5,556 nt of DNA, from positions 1 through 5,556 of the forward strand of contig JARGOI010000192.1 in assembly GCA_029212275.1 (NCBI GenBank), in the 5' to 3' direction. The notes beneath the pieces were generated by a model. The model was not told the origin of the DNA, ran no database searches, and worked only from the letters and a program-made list of their open reading frames with translations. Source of the DNA: Thalassolituus sp. Its GTDB lineage: Bacteria > Pseudomonadota > Gammaproteobacteria > Pseudomonadales > Oceanobacteraceae. Every line of letters starts with the position of its first letter. Position 1 is the first letter of the stretch. This document shows positions 1-5,556 of this stretch, in pieces. The position numbers and the translations under genes are program-made.

Positions 1-298
1 TACGATAAATCCGCTGTAGGCCGAGCTCTAAACCAAACAACTTAAACACCTGATTTAGCGAATTAACCGTCGGGTTGCCTTCATCCATTTCAATGGCTGC
101 CAAAGTGCGGCGTGATACACCACATAATTCAGCAAACTCATGCTGATTTAAGCACGCAATATGTTTGCGTAAAATACGGGCAGCACCACCCAACGTTAAC
201 TGACCTGAGACGATAGATTGCTCGACCAAAGCCAACAGCTCAGCTCGTGACAGGGGCGCTAGATCTTTATCCTGCAAATGATCTGTTAAGGTTTCCAT
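1..298 (-). CDS. HipB-like XRE-family HTH regulator, N-terminal part (runs off left edge)
   Basis: This partial gene starts at the ATG at 298-296 and stays open for 99 codons to the window edge, so its C-terminus is not visible. Residues about 50-95 form a Cro/C1 (XRE) type DNA-binding domain. A recognition segment with GVSRRTLAAIE (60-70) is followed by the typical DEGNPTVNSLNQVFKLFG (72-89) and then LELGLQR. That ending, with a long variable N-terminal lead of about 45 residues, resembles HipB-like antitoxins and related short regulators. The lead contains LSRAELLALVEQSIVSG and LTLGGAARILR. The likely role is a dimeric repressor that controls its own transcription. Three matching dyads lie directly upstream (312-411) and a sigma70-like promoter sits among them, which supports autoregulation. 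If it belongs to a HipBA pair, the hipA-like kinase would lie beyond the left edge, but that is inference. The Shine-Dalgarno upstream is weak (GAGTGAG). A stand-alone XRE regulator is the alternative. Confidence 0.85.
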   Translation of the reverse strand, partial: METLTDHLQDKDLAPLSRAELLALVEQSIVSGQLTLGGAARILRKHIACLNQHEFAELCGVSRRTLAAIEMDEGNPTVNSLNQVFKLFGLELGLQRIYR

Positions 299-311
299 CG
301 GCTCACTCGAC

Positions 312-411
312 AGTGCATTTTAATGCACTATTATTACCCTCATACCAAAATAAGTGCAATAAAAAGCACAAAACCAAGATATCTACGGATTTAAGTGCAA
401 AATATTACACA
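312..411. promoter_or_regulatory. Three-site operator array, GTGC-N8-GCAC, 41-bp period
   Basis: Three 18-bp dyads share the same geometry. They are AGTGCATTTTAATGCACT at 312-329 (perfect 8-bp arms), AGTGCAATAAAAAGCACA at 353-370 (GTGC-N8-GCAC), and AGTGCAAAATATTACACA at 394-411 (one mismatch in the right arm). Their GTGC cores begin at 313, 354 and 395, exactly 41 bp apart, close to four helical turns, so all would face the same side of the DNA. Known HipB operators in E. coli have the same layout with a different core (TATCC-N8-GGATA). The first site covers the expected transcription start of the regulator gene and the second covers its -35 box, as expected for autorepression by the adjacent HTH protein. 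Which protein binds here is inferred from position. Confidence 0.75.
330..359 (-). promoter_or_regulatory. Predicted sigma70-type promoter of the HTH regulator
   Basis: On the minus strand a -10 element AATAAT (330-335, 5 of 6 to TATAAT) lies 18 bp from a weak -35 element TTGCAC (354-359). Transcription would start near 323, leaving a leader of about 25 bases before the ATG at 298. The -35 hexamer is itself part of the second operator dyad, and the predicted start lies inside the first. The -35 match is poor (3 of 6), so the call rests mainly on the -10, the spacing and the fit with the operators. Confidence 0.5.
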
Positions 412-516
412 AAAATAAAAATCCAAAAGAACCCATTAATCTCTTCAAAAAGTTCTACATCAAATCCGCACAAGATTCATTAACGGCTCAAATGAATAAA
501 ATTCGTGCCTTCTTTC

Positions 517-549
517 AACGGCTTCTTCTATCGTATAAATAAAGCCGTT
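517..549. repeat. Short inverted repeat, AACGGCTT / AAGCCGTT
   Basis: Arms AACGGCTT (517-524) and AAGCCGTT (542-549) are perfect complements around a 17-base loop. No T-run follows on either strand, so it is not a convincing intrinsic terminator. The left arm plus loop (517-540) matches 650-673 at 18 of 24 positions, including TCTATC, so this appears to be a degenerate relative of the larger inverted repeat at 649-698. Confidence 0.5.
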
Positions 550-586
550 CTCTAGATAATTATGCTACACCGAGCAGAAAAATGGT

Positions 587-601
587 TTGTCTATCATATT
601 T
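587..601 (+). repeat. Direct repeat copy of TTGTCTATCATATTT
   Basis: This 15-base sequence is identical to 657-671, and the two copies begin 70 bp apart. The 11-base core TTGTCTATCAT also occurs inverted at 680-690. The flanks are loosely similar as well (AAATGG before this copy, AAACGG before the other). The copies lie in AT-rich DNA between cysD and the regulator gene. They could be binding sites for a recombinase or transposase at an element end, or for a regulator; the sequence does not decide. Confidence 0.7.
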
Positions 602-648
602 CTCGTAATCTGATCATCAACGCTCTTTGATAAAAACGCTTGAACGAC

Positions 649-698
649 AAACGGCCTTGTCTATCATATTTATCCAGAAATGATAGACAAAACCGTTT
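649..698. repeat. 50-bp inverted repeat with 19-bp arms
   Basis: The left arm (649-667) and right arm (680-698) complement each other at 17 of 19 positions around a 12-base loop. The core of each arm is TTGTCTATCAT or its complement, and the outer ends are AAACGG and CCGTTT. The two mismatches (CC at 655-656 against AA at 691-692) become U-G wobble pairs in a minus-strand transcript. RNA reading through from cysD could therefore form an uninterrupted 19-bp stem. No clean T-run follows the stem, so a standard intrinsic terminator is doubtful. It may be a miniature element, a recombination or transposase site, or a transcript-end stabilising hairpin for the cysD mRNA. Confidence 0.75.
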
Positions 699-760
699 GA
701 TATAAAGTGGAATGGCTCAGGAATGTTTAAACGCTCATATTGCCAGCGACCGCCTCTGCC

Positions 761-1696
761 TCAAAAATACCCCTCGCGCTTTTTCTTTTCCATAGAACCC
801 ACTTGGTCAGCATCCAGCAATCTACCCTGACGCTCACTGGTTCGGGTGGTGAGCATTTCGGCGACAATGCCTTCAACACTGGTGGCGCGACTTTCGACCG
901 CGCCAGTTTGTGGATAACAACCCAAGGTGCGGAAACGAATCCAGCGTGTTTGCAATGACTCCAGCTCGCTGGGCGATAAATAGGGCCGCATACGTTCATC
1001 ATCGAGGGCGAGTATTTGTCCGCTACTGTCGTCTACCCAGCTCAGACGCTCATCGGCAAAGTAGAGCGGCACAATGTCGATCTTCTCTTTAAGGATATAC
1101 AGCCAGATATCCAGCTCGGTCCAATTGGACAGGGGGAACACGCGCACGGATTCGCCTTTGTTGATCTTGGTGTTGTAGAGCGACCAAAGTTCGGGACGCT
1201 GAGCTTTCGGGTCCCAAACGTGGTTGGCACTGCGCACCGAGAACACTCGCTCTTTGGCGCGCGATTTCTCTTCATCACGACGCGCACCACCTAATGCCGC
1301 ATCAAACTGGTATTTATTCACCGCTTGTTTCAGGGCCACGGTTTTCATCTGGTCGTTGTATTTCACCGAGCCAGATTCAATCGGATGAACGCCCATCTCC
1401 AAGGCCTCTTCATTCACATGCACTAAGATATCTAACTCATGTTCGACCGCTAAACGATCTCGGAAGCGGGCCATTTCAGCAAACTCCCACGTGGTGTCAA
1501 TATGCAGCAACGGGAAGGGCACTTTACCGGGATAAAATGCCTTGCGCGCCAGATGCAGCATCACAGTGGAATCTTTACCGATGGAGTAAAACATACACGG
1601 GTTATCGAACCCGGCCGCCACTTCACGGATGATATGAATGGCTTCTGCTTCTAGCCATTCTAGGTGCGTCATACTCCTTTCGACTTTATGCGTCAT
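761..1696 (-). CDS. cysD: Sulfate adenylyltransferase subunit 2 (ATP sulfurylase small subunit)
   Basis: CysD is the catalytic subunit of the CysDN ATP sulfurylase. It adenylates sulfate to APS in the cytoplasm as the first step of assimilatory sulfate reduction. The 311-residue protein is complete (E. coli CysD has 302) and aligns in order with the enteric enzyme. It has the PP-loop SIGKDS at 38-43, HIDTTWEF at 65-72, GGARRDEEKSRAKER at 136-150, INKGESVRVFPLSNWTE at 178-194, RFRTLGCYPQTGAVES at 254-269, and the C-terminal TSERQGR and SMEKKKREGYF. Nothing essential looks lost. The start at 1696 is preferred because GGGAGG (1706-1711) lies 9 bases upstream. The in-frame ATG at 1672 has AAAGGAG only one base away, which is too close. 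The gene overlaps the end of dabA by 11 bases, implying co-transcription and coupling. Oddly, no cysN follows, although CysD needs that GTPase partner for normal activity. The partner would have to be encoded elsewhere, or the locus is broken. Confidence 0.95.
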   Translation of the reverse strand: MTHKVERSMTHLEWLEAEAIHIIREVAAGFDNPCMFYSIGKDSTVMLHLARKAFYPGKVPFPLLHIDTTWEFAEMARFRDRLAVEHELDILVHVNEEALEMGVHPIESGSVKYNDQMKTVALKQAVNKYQFDAALGGARRDEEKSRAKERVFSVRSANHVWDPKAQRPELWSLYNTKINKGESVRVFPLSNWTELDIWLYILKEKIDIVPLYFADERLSWVDDSSGQILALDDERMRPYLSPSELESLQTRWIRFRTLGCYPQTGAVESRATSVEGIVAEMLTTRTSERQGRLLDADQVGSMEKKKREGYF

Positions 1697-4226
1697 GAGT
1701 CACTGCCTCCCAGCCGTTTGGTGTAAAGCGATTCACACTGCCATCGTCATTTAAAACAAATAAGTAAAGCCAACGATTATGTACCAGTTCCTGCAGCATG
1801 GTGTGTCGATCAATAATGTCGGCGATTGCCGCTTTAGGCGCTTGAATATAAACACTCAAGCGCAACGGGGGGTGCATCCAGCGCTGGCCATCATGCACCG
1901 ACTGCAACGGCAATCCGATCCGTAAATCGCCACCATTGCCTTCAAATACGCCCAAGTTTCCACCCACTACGTTATGCAGTACTTTATTGCCACTGCCGTA
2001 TTTCAAAGGGTCGGTCACCGAGGCGTTGTATTGCATATTGATCCAATGTGTCACGATCATCGGTGCCGTCATGATGCTTTCGAGCACACTGAAATCGCTA
2101 TCGCAGGCACTGTCATATTCGTGCAGGAAAGCACGCCCGGAAAAATTGATTCCCCGAGTTCGATTGCGTGGCGCAATGATGAAAGCACTGTTCCCAGCGA
2201 GCCCCCATTCTGGGCGCACTTCGGACCAATCATGTGCGCGCTGGCATATTTCATGGTCTAAGCGATCTGGCTGGTTGTAGGCCGCCGTTTTCTCTAAGCC
2301 GAGGCCCACAGCACGCTCGCGCTGCGCGAGCAGTGTCGCATCATCCAACCATTGGCGGATGTCGTTAGCGGGTTCATCCGACTCAAGCTCTGGCAATTTG
2401 CCATAGCAGGTGATGTGGTCTGTCGTGGTGTTGTGCAGCGCCGCGACAAAACGCGTGGCAGCAGGAATCTTCTGACCACGTTCAAACAGCTCTGCGCGTA
2501 CCAGTTGATTGTTGAGCAACTGCGCCATGACTTGCACGTTCACCGCGCCCGTTTGTCCACCGCAGGCTCCACAATCTAATCCCGCCGCGTGTGGATTATT
2601 GCTGCTATGACTGCCGTGCCCAACCAAGAGAACCGTGCGTGCTAACCGGCCCTGACCTGAACCTAGACCTAATCCTTTGAGCATTTGACCGGCAATATCC
2701 GCTTTTTCACTCAGGGTCAGTGGGCGCTCATCACTGTAGAGGTCCCATTGATCACTGGTTTCTAGGTCATTGACGGGATGAACGTCTGAATGCATATCCT
2801 TTGACGATGCAAATGTACGCTTCAGAAGTTTTCCCACATACCCCAGTCCCAAGGACTCAACCATACTGAACGCTGTCGAAGCACCACGACTTACATCCTG
2901 CCATGCCGCATGACGTTGGTAATGCGCTGCACGCTGATGACCGAGCACCTGTGCTTTGTGCCCACCTTCGGTCACACGTATTTGGGGTGCAAGTAAACCG
3001 GGTAATTGTGGCCGCTGAAGCTTTGTGCCAATGGGCGTATAAGCGGCAGGCAAGCCAAAGAAACCTGCGAATCCTAAGGTCGATATTTTTGGACTTTGTG
3101 CTTCCAACGCCCGACGGATTACCTCGGAGCGCACGTCAATGCAAAATACGGCTTGCAAAACAGGCTGCGACGACATCGCCAATGGCGCTCGGCGCAGCAA
3201 AGATTGTTCTTCTTGCTGACGCACTAGCTCGGCAGCGCGTTGCCACACCCACATGGGCTTTTGCGCGCGTTGATGACGAGCGATCAGCGATCCTGACTTC
3301 GACAACTGCTCATACCATTGGCTCTGCAAGCGCGTGCTCGCCTGCGGATGACGCAACTGCCAATGCCGCCACAGGGCCAGTTCCCAGCCAAGTCGAATGG
3401 CGATCAACTGTGGCAAGGCATCGTCACTTTGCCCAGCCAAAGTAGCCTGCCAGCGTTCGTAGGCCAACCAAGAAGCCCAGCCATTAATATCTAACAAAAG
3501 AGAGTGCGCATACGCCTCGGTCTGCTCAGAATTTTGAATACCAAGCTCAGAGAGAGCGGCCAGTATTACCGCGTTAGGGTCGTTTGGCAGCTCTTTAAAC
3601 GCACGCGTTAATCCCGGCTCACCCATAAGGATGGCAATGCCGCGATCGCTGCGTACCTGCTCGACCCAAGACTTGTATAAATCTTTATGAGCGCTGTTAC
3701 CTGGCGTTTGCAAATAAGAAGCGCAAAACTGACTGATCTGGTGGGTAATTTCATCCCGCCATGCCATTTCGTGCTGACGTTCAGTCGTGCTATCGAGCCA
3801 ATCAGATACGTTCAGCCAATGCTCAATTGCCGCAGACGCCTTTAATGACTGCAGTAAAGAAGCGGGTGTTTCATCGCTACCAAGCTCCGCTGCTGCGGCG
3901 CAAAGATGCGATTCTTTGATCACGCTGCGCTGCCACAGCCGAGCGTAATATTCGCGCGGCATAAGGCAGCTCACGCCACCAAAGGCTTCTACTCTCGCCG
4001 CCACTTGTGTGATATCACTCTGACGCTGCTCCCATAATGGGTTTACTGCAATGGACTGATCCAATGGCCAGACTGGAGCAATGCGACGACCAGCGGCCTC
4101 TATCGCATCAAGACGTTCTTTGTATTGCAGCGTCTTATTTTCGGGCGTCTTATTTTCGAGCGTTTTGGTCCTAGAGCTTTCGGTATCAGGTGCATCATTC
4201 TGAGGCGTTGAATTGTCGATTGTCAT
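1686..4226 (-). CDS. dabA: DabA-type inorganic carbon transporter subunit (DUF2309/UPF0753)
   Basis: This complete protein of 846 residues belongs to the DUF2309 family, characterised as DabA in Halothiobacillus. DabA is a peripheral, beta-carbonic-anhydrase-like zinc protein that with DabB hydrates CO2 to bicarbonate in an energy-dependent, one-way manner. The expected zinc ligands are present: C362 and D364 in FCIDVRSE, H537 in LLVGHGS, and C552 in GLDCGACGG. The 15-residue His-to-Cys spacing matches the characterised protein. Other family blocks are IAPVWPLDQSIAVNPLWE (49-66), the GGVSCLMPREYYARLW region (83-98) and VVGGNLGVFEGNGGDLRIGL (753-772). Residues 1-35 are polar and low-complexity, with a duplicated T-x-E-N-K unit (22-31), and look like a variable extension. 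The start overlaps the dabB stop as ATGA, with GAGGAG (4235-4240) 8 bases upstream. No signal peptide or clear membrane segment is visible. Close homologues in heterotrophs supply bicarbonate for growth in air, so the gene alone does not prove autotrophy. Confidence 0.93.
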   Translation of the reverse strand: MTIDNSTPQNDAPDTESSRTKTLENKTPENKTLQYKERLDAIEAAGRRIAPVWPLDQSIAVNPLWEQRQSDITQVAARVEAFGGVSCLMPREYYARLWQRSVIKESHLCAAAAELGSDETPASLLQSLKASAAIEHWLNVSDWLDSTTERQHEMAWRDEITHQISQFCASYLQTPGNSAHKDLYKSWVEQVRSDRGIAILMGEPGLTRAFKELPNDPNAVILAALSELGIQNSEQTEAYAHSLLLDINGWASWLAYERWQATLAGQSDDALPQLIAIRLGWELALWRHWQLRHPQASTRLQSQWYEQLSKSGSLIARHQRAQKPMWVWQRAAELVRQQEEQSLLRRAPLAMSSQPVLQAVFCIDVRSEVIRRALEAQSPKISTLGFAGFFGLPAAYTPIGTKLQRPQLPGLLAPQIRVTEGGHKAQVLGHQRAAHYQRHAAWQDVSRGASTAFSMVESLGLGYVGKLLKRTFASSKDMHSDVHPVNDLETSDQWDLYSDERPLTLSEKADIAGQMLKGLGLGSGQGRLARTVLLVGHGSHSSNNPHAAGLDCGACGGQTGAVNVQVMAQLLNNQLVRAELFERGQKIPAATRFVAALHNTTTDHITCYGKLPELESDEPANDIRQWLDDATLLAQRERAVGLGLEKTAAYNQPDRLDHEICQRAHDWSEVRPEWGLAGNSAFIIAPRNRTRGINFSGRAFLHEYDSACDSDFSVLESIMTAPMIVTHWINMQYNASVTDPLKYGSGNKVLHNVVGGNLGVFEGNGGDLRIGLPLQSVHDGQRWMHPPLRLSVYIQAPKAAIADIIDRHTMLQELVHNRWLYLFVLNDDGSVNRFTPNGWEAVTHDA
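4132..4160 (-). repeat. 15-bp tandem duplication in the dabA N-terminus
   Basis: On the plus strand CGTCTTATTTTCGGG (4131-4145) and CGTCTTATTTTCGAG (4146-4160) are adjacent and differ at one base. A third, more decayed unit follows at 4161. The unit is a whole number of codons, so it lengthens DabA by five residues (TLENK then TPENK) without shifting the frame. It lies in the poorly conserved N-terminal lead, so it is probably neutral. Confidence 0.6.
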
Positions 4227-5556
4227 AACACCTGCTCCTCGTGGCTAACGGCCAACACTGATTGTTTAGGATTCGCACGACGTGGCAAACGCGTAGGTCG
4301 TAAACGTAAGGTGGTGCGGGTAAACCATTCGTCCAAATACAAGCCAGCAAACAAGGCTACCGACAAGCGCTTGACCCAATGCCATTGAGAGCGCCAACGC
4401 AGTAGCCACCAGAGAGAGAACAACAAACCAAACATGGCCACAGCCCAAAGGTCCGGCGCACTGAACATATTCGGCGTCAGGGCGGGGTTGAGTGTGCCAG
4501 CGACAGGATGTAAGACGATTTTTAGTATCGTGTACGCAGTGGCAATACCGGCGGCGACAACAATACCAGTCAACCAACTAACTGCGGGGCCGCGCAGCGA
4601 GATGAAGGCGGTTAACGCCAGCGCCAATAATAACCAAGCACTGATTGGCTGCGACGCATCATAAAACTGTAGCGTTGCCAGCCAAGCGCAGCCAGTGATG
4701 ATGACAGCAGGCATTGAGGCGAGCCAAAACTGGCGACCATTTGGCTGTGGAATAGACACCAGCGATTGGCGAATATGCTGTTGCACTTCCGAACCAGTGG
4801 TAAGAAACGCATGCGCTTTGTAGGCCGAGTGGGCAAGTAAATGCAGCAGAGCCAATTCAACTAAGCCAAGCGCACATTCTAATAACATTAAACCCATCTG
4901 CGCACTGGTCGACCAAGCCAAGCGAACCTTGATACTGATGCGCGTGGTCATGATCAGCGCCGCAAACACCGTGGTAAAACCAGCCACCACCAACACTAAC
5001 CACTGCGCTGCCGCCACTTGCAAAAACAACGGTGCGAATAAAATCAGCAAGAAACCGCCCAGGTTAATGATGCCCGCATGCAGCAACGCCGATACCGGCG
5101 TTGGCGCTTCGACCACTTGAATCAGCCAACCATGCACCGGCAACTGCGCACATTTAATTAAAGCAGTCAGAGCAATCAAAACCGCAGCGGTTTGCTCCTG
5201 CCAACTAAGGGCGACAGGCATTTGATAGGCCGCGACGATATCGCCGATGTTGGCGGTGCCATGATGTTGCCAAAGAAGATAAAACGCAGCGAGCAAGGAG
5301 GCTTCTGCAACGCGCGCCAACAAGAATTTTTTATGAGCCGCCAACGCAGCGCGTGGACGTTCAGGAAAAAACGTTAACAGTTGATGCAGTGACAAACTGA
5401 TGGCAATCCAACCCGCCGCAAACAGCAACAAGTGATTGCTTATAAAGACTAAAGCCACCGCAGCGATAGTCGCTAGCAACCATCGTAAGTAGCGGCCAAA
5501 TCCCGGATCCGCCGCCAGATAACGACGCGAAAACTTAATCACAACCAGCGCCATCA
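4223..5556 (-). CDS. dabB: DabB-type proton-conducting membrane subunit (NuoL-like), 5' end missing
   Basis: This is the C-terminal 443+ codons of a NuoL/NdhF/MrpA-like integral membrane protein (proton-conducting transporter family). Its identity as DabB rests on direct coupling to dabA. It would anchor DabA to the inner membrane and pass cations, probably protons, to drive CO2 capture. Visible family features are K134 in IKCAQLPVHGWL, the EAPTPVSALLHAG block (149-161) followed by NLGGFLL, and the later AHSAYKAHAFLTTGSEV (241-257) with K246. Many hydrophobic helices fill the rest, including 20-60, 85-95, 120-140, 158-205, 218-242, 275-295, 303-345 and 366-386. At the NuoL site where a Trp-Glu pair is usual, this protein reads GWIAIS (48-53), lacking the glutamate. 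The frame is open to the right edge. The Met at 5554-5552 is probably internal, because NuoL-like proteins have further helices before the FSRRYLAADPG segment. The end overlaps dabA by 4 bases. Confidence 0.88.
   Translation of the reverse strand, partial: MALVVIKFSRRYLAADPGFGRYLRWLLATIAAVALVFISNHLLLFAAGWIAISLSLHQLLTFFPERPRAALAAHKKFLLARVAEASLLAAFYLLWQHHGTANIGDIVAAYQMPVALSWQEQTAAVLIALTALIKCAQLPVHGWLIQVVEAPTPVSALLHAGIINLGGFLLILFAPLFLQVAAAQWLVLVVAGFTTVFAALIMTTRISIKVRLAWSTSAQMGLMLLECALGLVELALLHLLAHSAYKAHAFLTTGSEVQQHIRQSLVSIPQPNGRQFWLASMPAVIITGCAWLATLQFYDASQPISAWLLLALALTAFISLRGPAVSWLTGIVVAAGIATAYTILKIVLHPVAGTLNPALTPNMFSAPDLWAVAMFGLLFSLWWLLRWRSQWHWVKRLSVALFAGLYLDEWFTRTTLRLRPTRLPRRANPKQSVLAVSHEEQVL

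Larger units (their letters stand above)
299..760. other. AT-rich intergenic stretch without a convincing gene
   Basis: About 460 bp separate the cysD stop from the regulator start. The part from about 300 to 720 is visibly AT-rich (for example only 15 G or C in 361-420), in contrast to the genes to its right. It holds the operator array and promoter at the left and the TTGTCTATCAT repeat family in the middle. At 709-726 there is a small tandem GGAATG duplication. No open frame here has both a plausible ribosome binding site and protein-like content. The only frame worth noting is a three-codon ATG-AGC-GTT-TAA at 738-727 on the minus strand just after cysD. Confidence 0.7.

Noticed and set aside
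247..483. Plus-strand open frame of 78 codons over the operator region
   Set aside because: It overlaps the regulator gene and promoter, has a Lys/Ser/Asn-rich composition dictated by AT-rich DNA, and has no ribosome binding site worth noting.
649..698. Intrinsic terminator for cysD
   Set aside because: The stem is long but AT-rich and no T-run follows it on either strand, so I kept it as an inverted repeat of unknown role.
481..735. Integron attC site or CRISPR array
   Set aside because: No consistent attC core pair (GTTRRRY with RYYYAAC) frames the palindromes, and the repeats are irregularly spaced and not all in one orientation, unlike a CRISPR.
1294..1632. Plus-strand open frame of 112 codons opposite cysD
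   Set aside because: Antisense shadow of cysD; the minus frame carries all the family motifs.
1670..1672. Alternative cysD start at the second ATG with AAAGGAG in front
   Set aside because: The AAAGGAG ends one base before the ATG, which is too close for initiation, while the first ATG has GGGAGG at 9 bases and gives an N-terminus nearer the length of E. coli CysD.
2903..3445. Plus-strand open frame of 180 codons opposite dabA
   Set aside because: It lies wholly antisense to a well-conserved gene and its product shows no recognisable domain.
5552..5554. ATG at the right edge as the true start of dabB
   Set aside because: The residues after it align with an internal segment of NuoL-like proteins, and the frame stays open to the window end.

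Overview
The window reads almost entirely from the minus strand and looks like a chromosomal segment of a gammaproteobacterium. The evidence is a CysD very close to the enteric form and an inorganic-carbon DabB-DabA pair of proteobacterial type. I cannot name the genus. Balanced base composition and an energy-coupled bicarbonate/CO2 system would fit a marine or sulfur-metabolising lineage, but that is inference.

Layout from right to left, in the direction of transcription: (1) 5556-4223, the C-terminal 443+ codons of dabB, a NuoL/MrpA-like proton-conducting membrane subunit whose 5' end lies outside the window. (2) 4226-1686, the complete dabA (DUF2309/UPF0753), overlapping dabB by ATGA and carrying the expected Cys/Asp and His/Cys zinc-site residues. 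(3) 1696-761, a complete cysD (small subunit of ATP sulfurylase) overlapping the 3' end of dabA by 11 bases. These three genes form one tightly packed, translationally coupled unit whose promoter lies beyond the right edge. (4) 760-299, about 460 bp without a convincing gene. It is AT-rich and holds two kinds of structure: a family of TTGTCTATCAT repeats including a 50-bp near-perfect inverted repeat (517-698), and three operator-like dyads GTGC-N8-GCAC at an exact 41-bp period (312-411). (5) 298-1, the N-terminal 99 codons of a HipB-like XRE-type helix-turn-helix regulator running off the left edge.

DabB and DabA together would make a membrane-energised, one-way CO2-to-bicarbonate trap. CysD normally works only with the GTPase CysN, yet no cysN follows. 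What follows instead is a three-codon reading frame and then the repeat-rich AT-rich stretch, so the sulfate-activation part of the operon appears cut short or to have its partner elsewhere. The left end looks like a separate module: an autoregulated, probably HipB-type regulator with its own promoter and a regularly phased operator array, possibly the start of a toxin-antitoxin operon whose second gene is outside the window.
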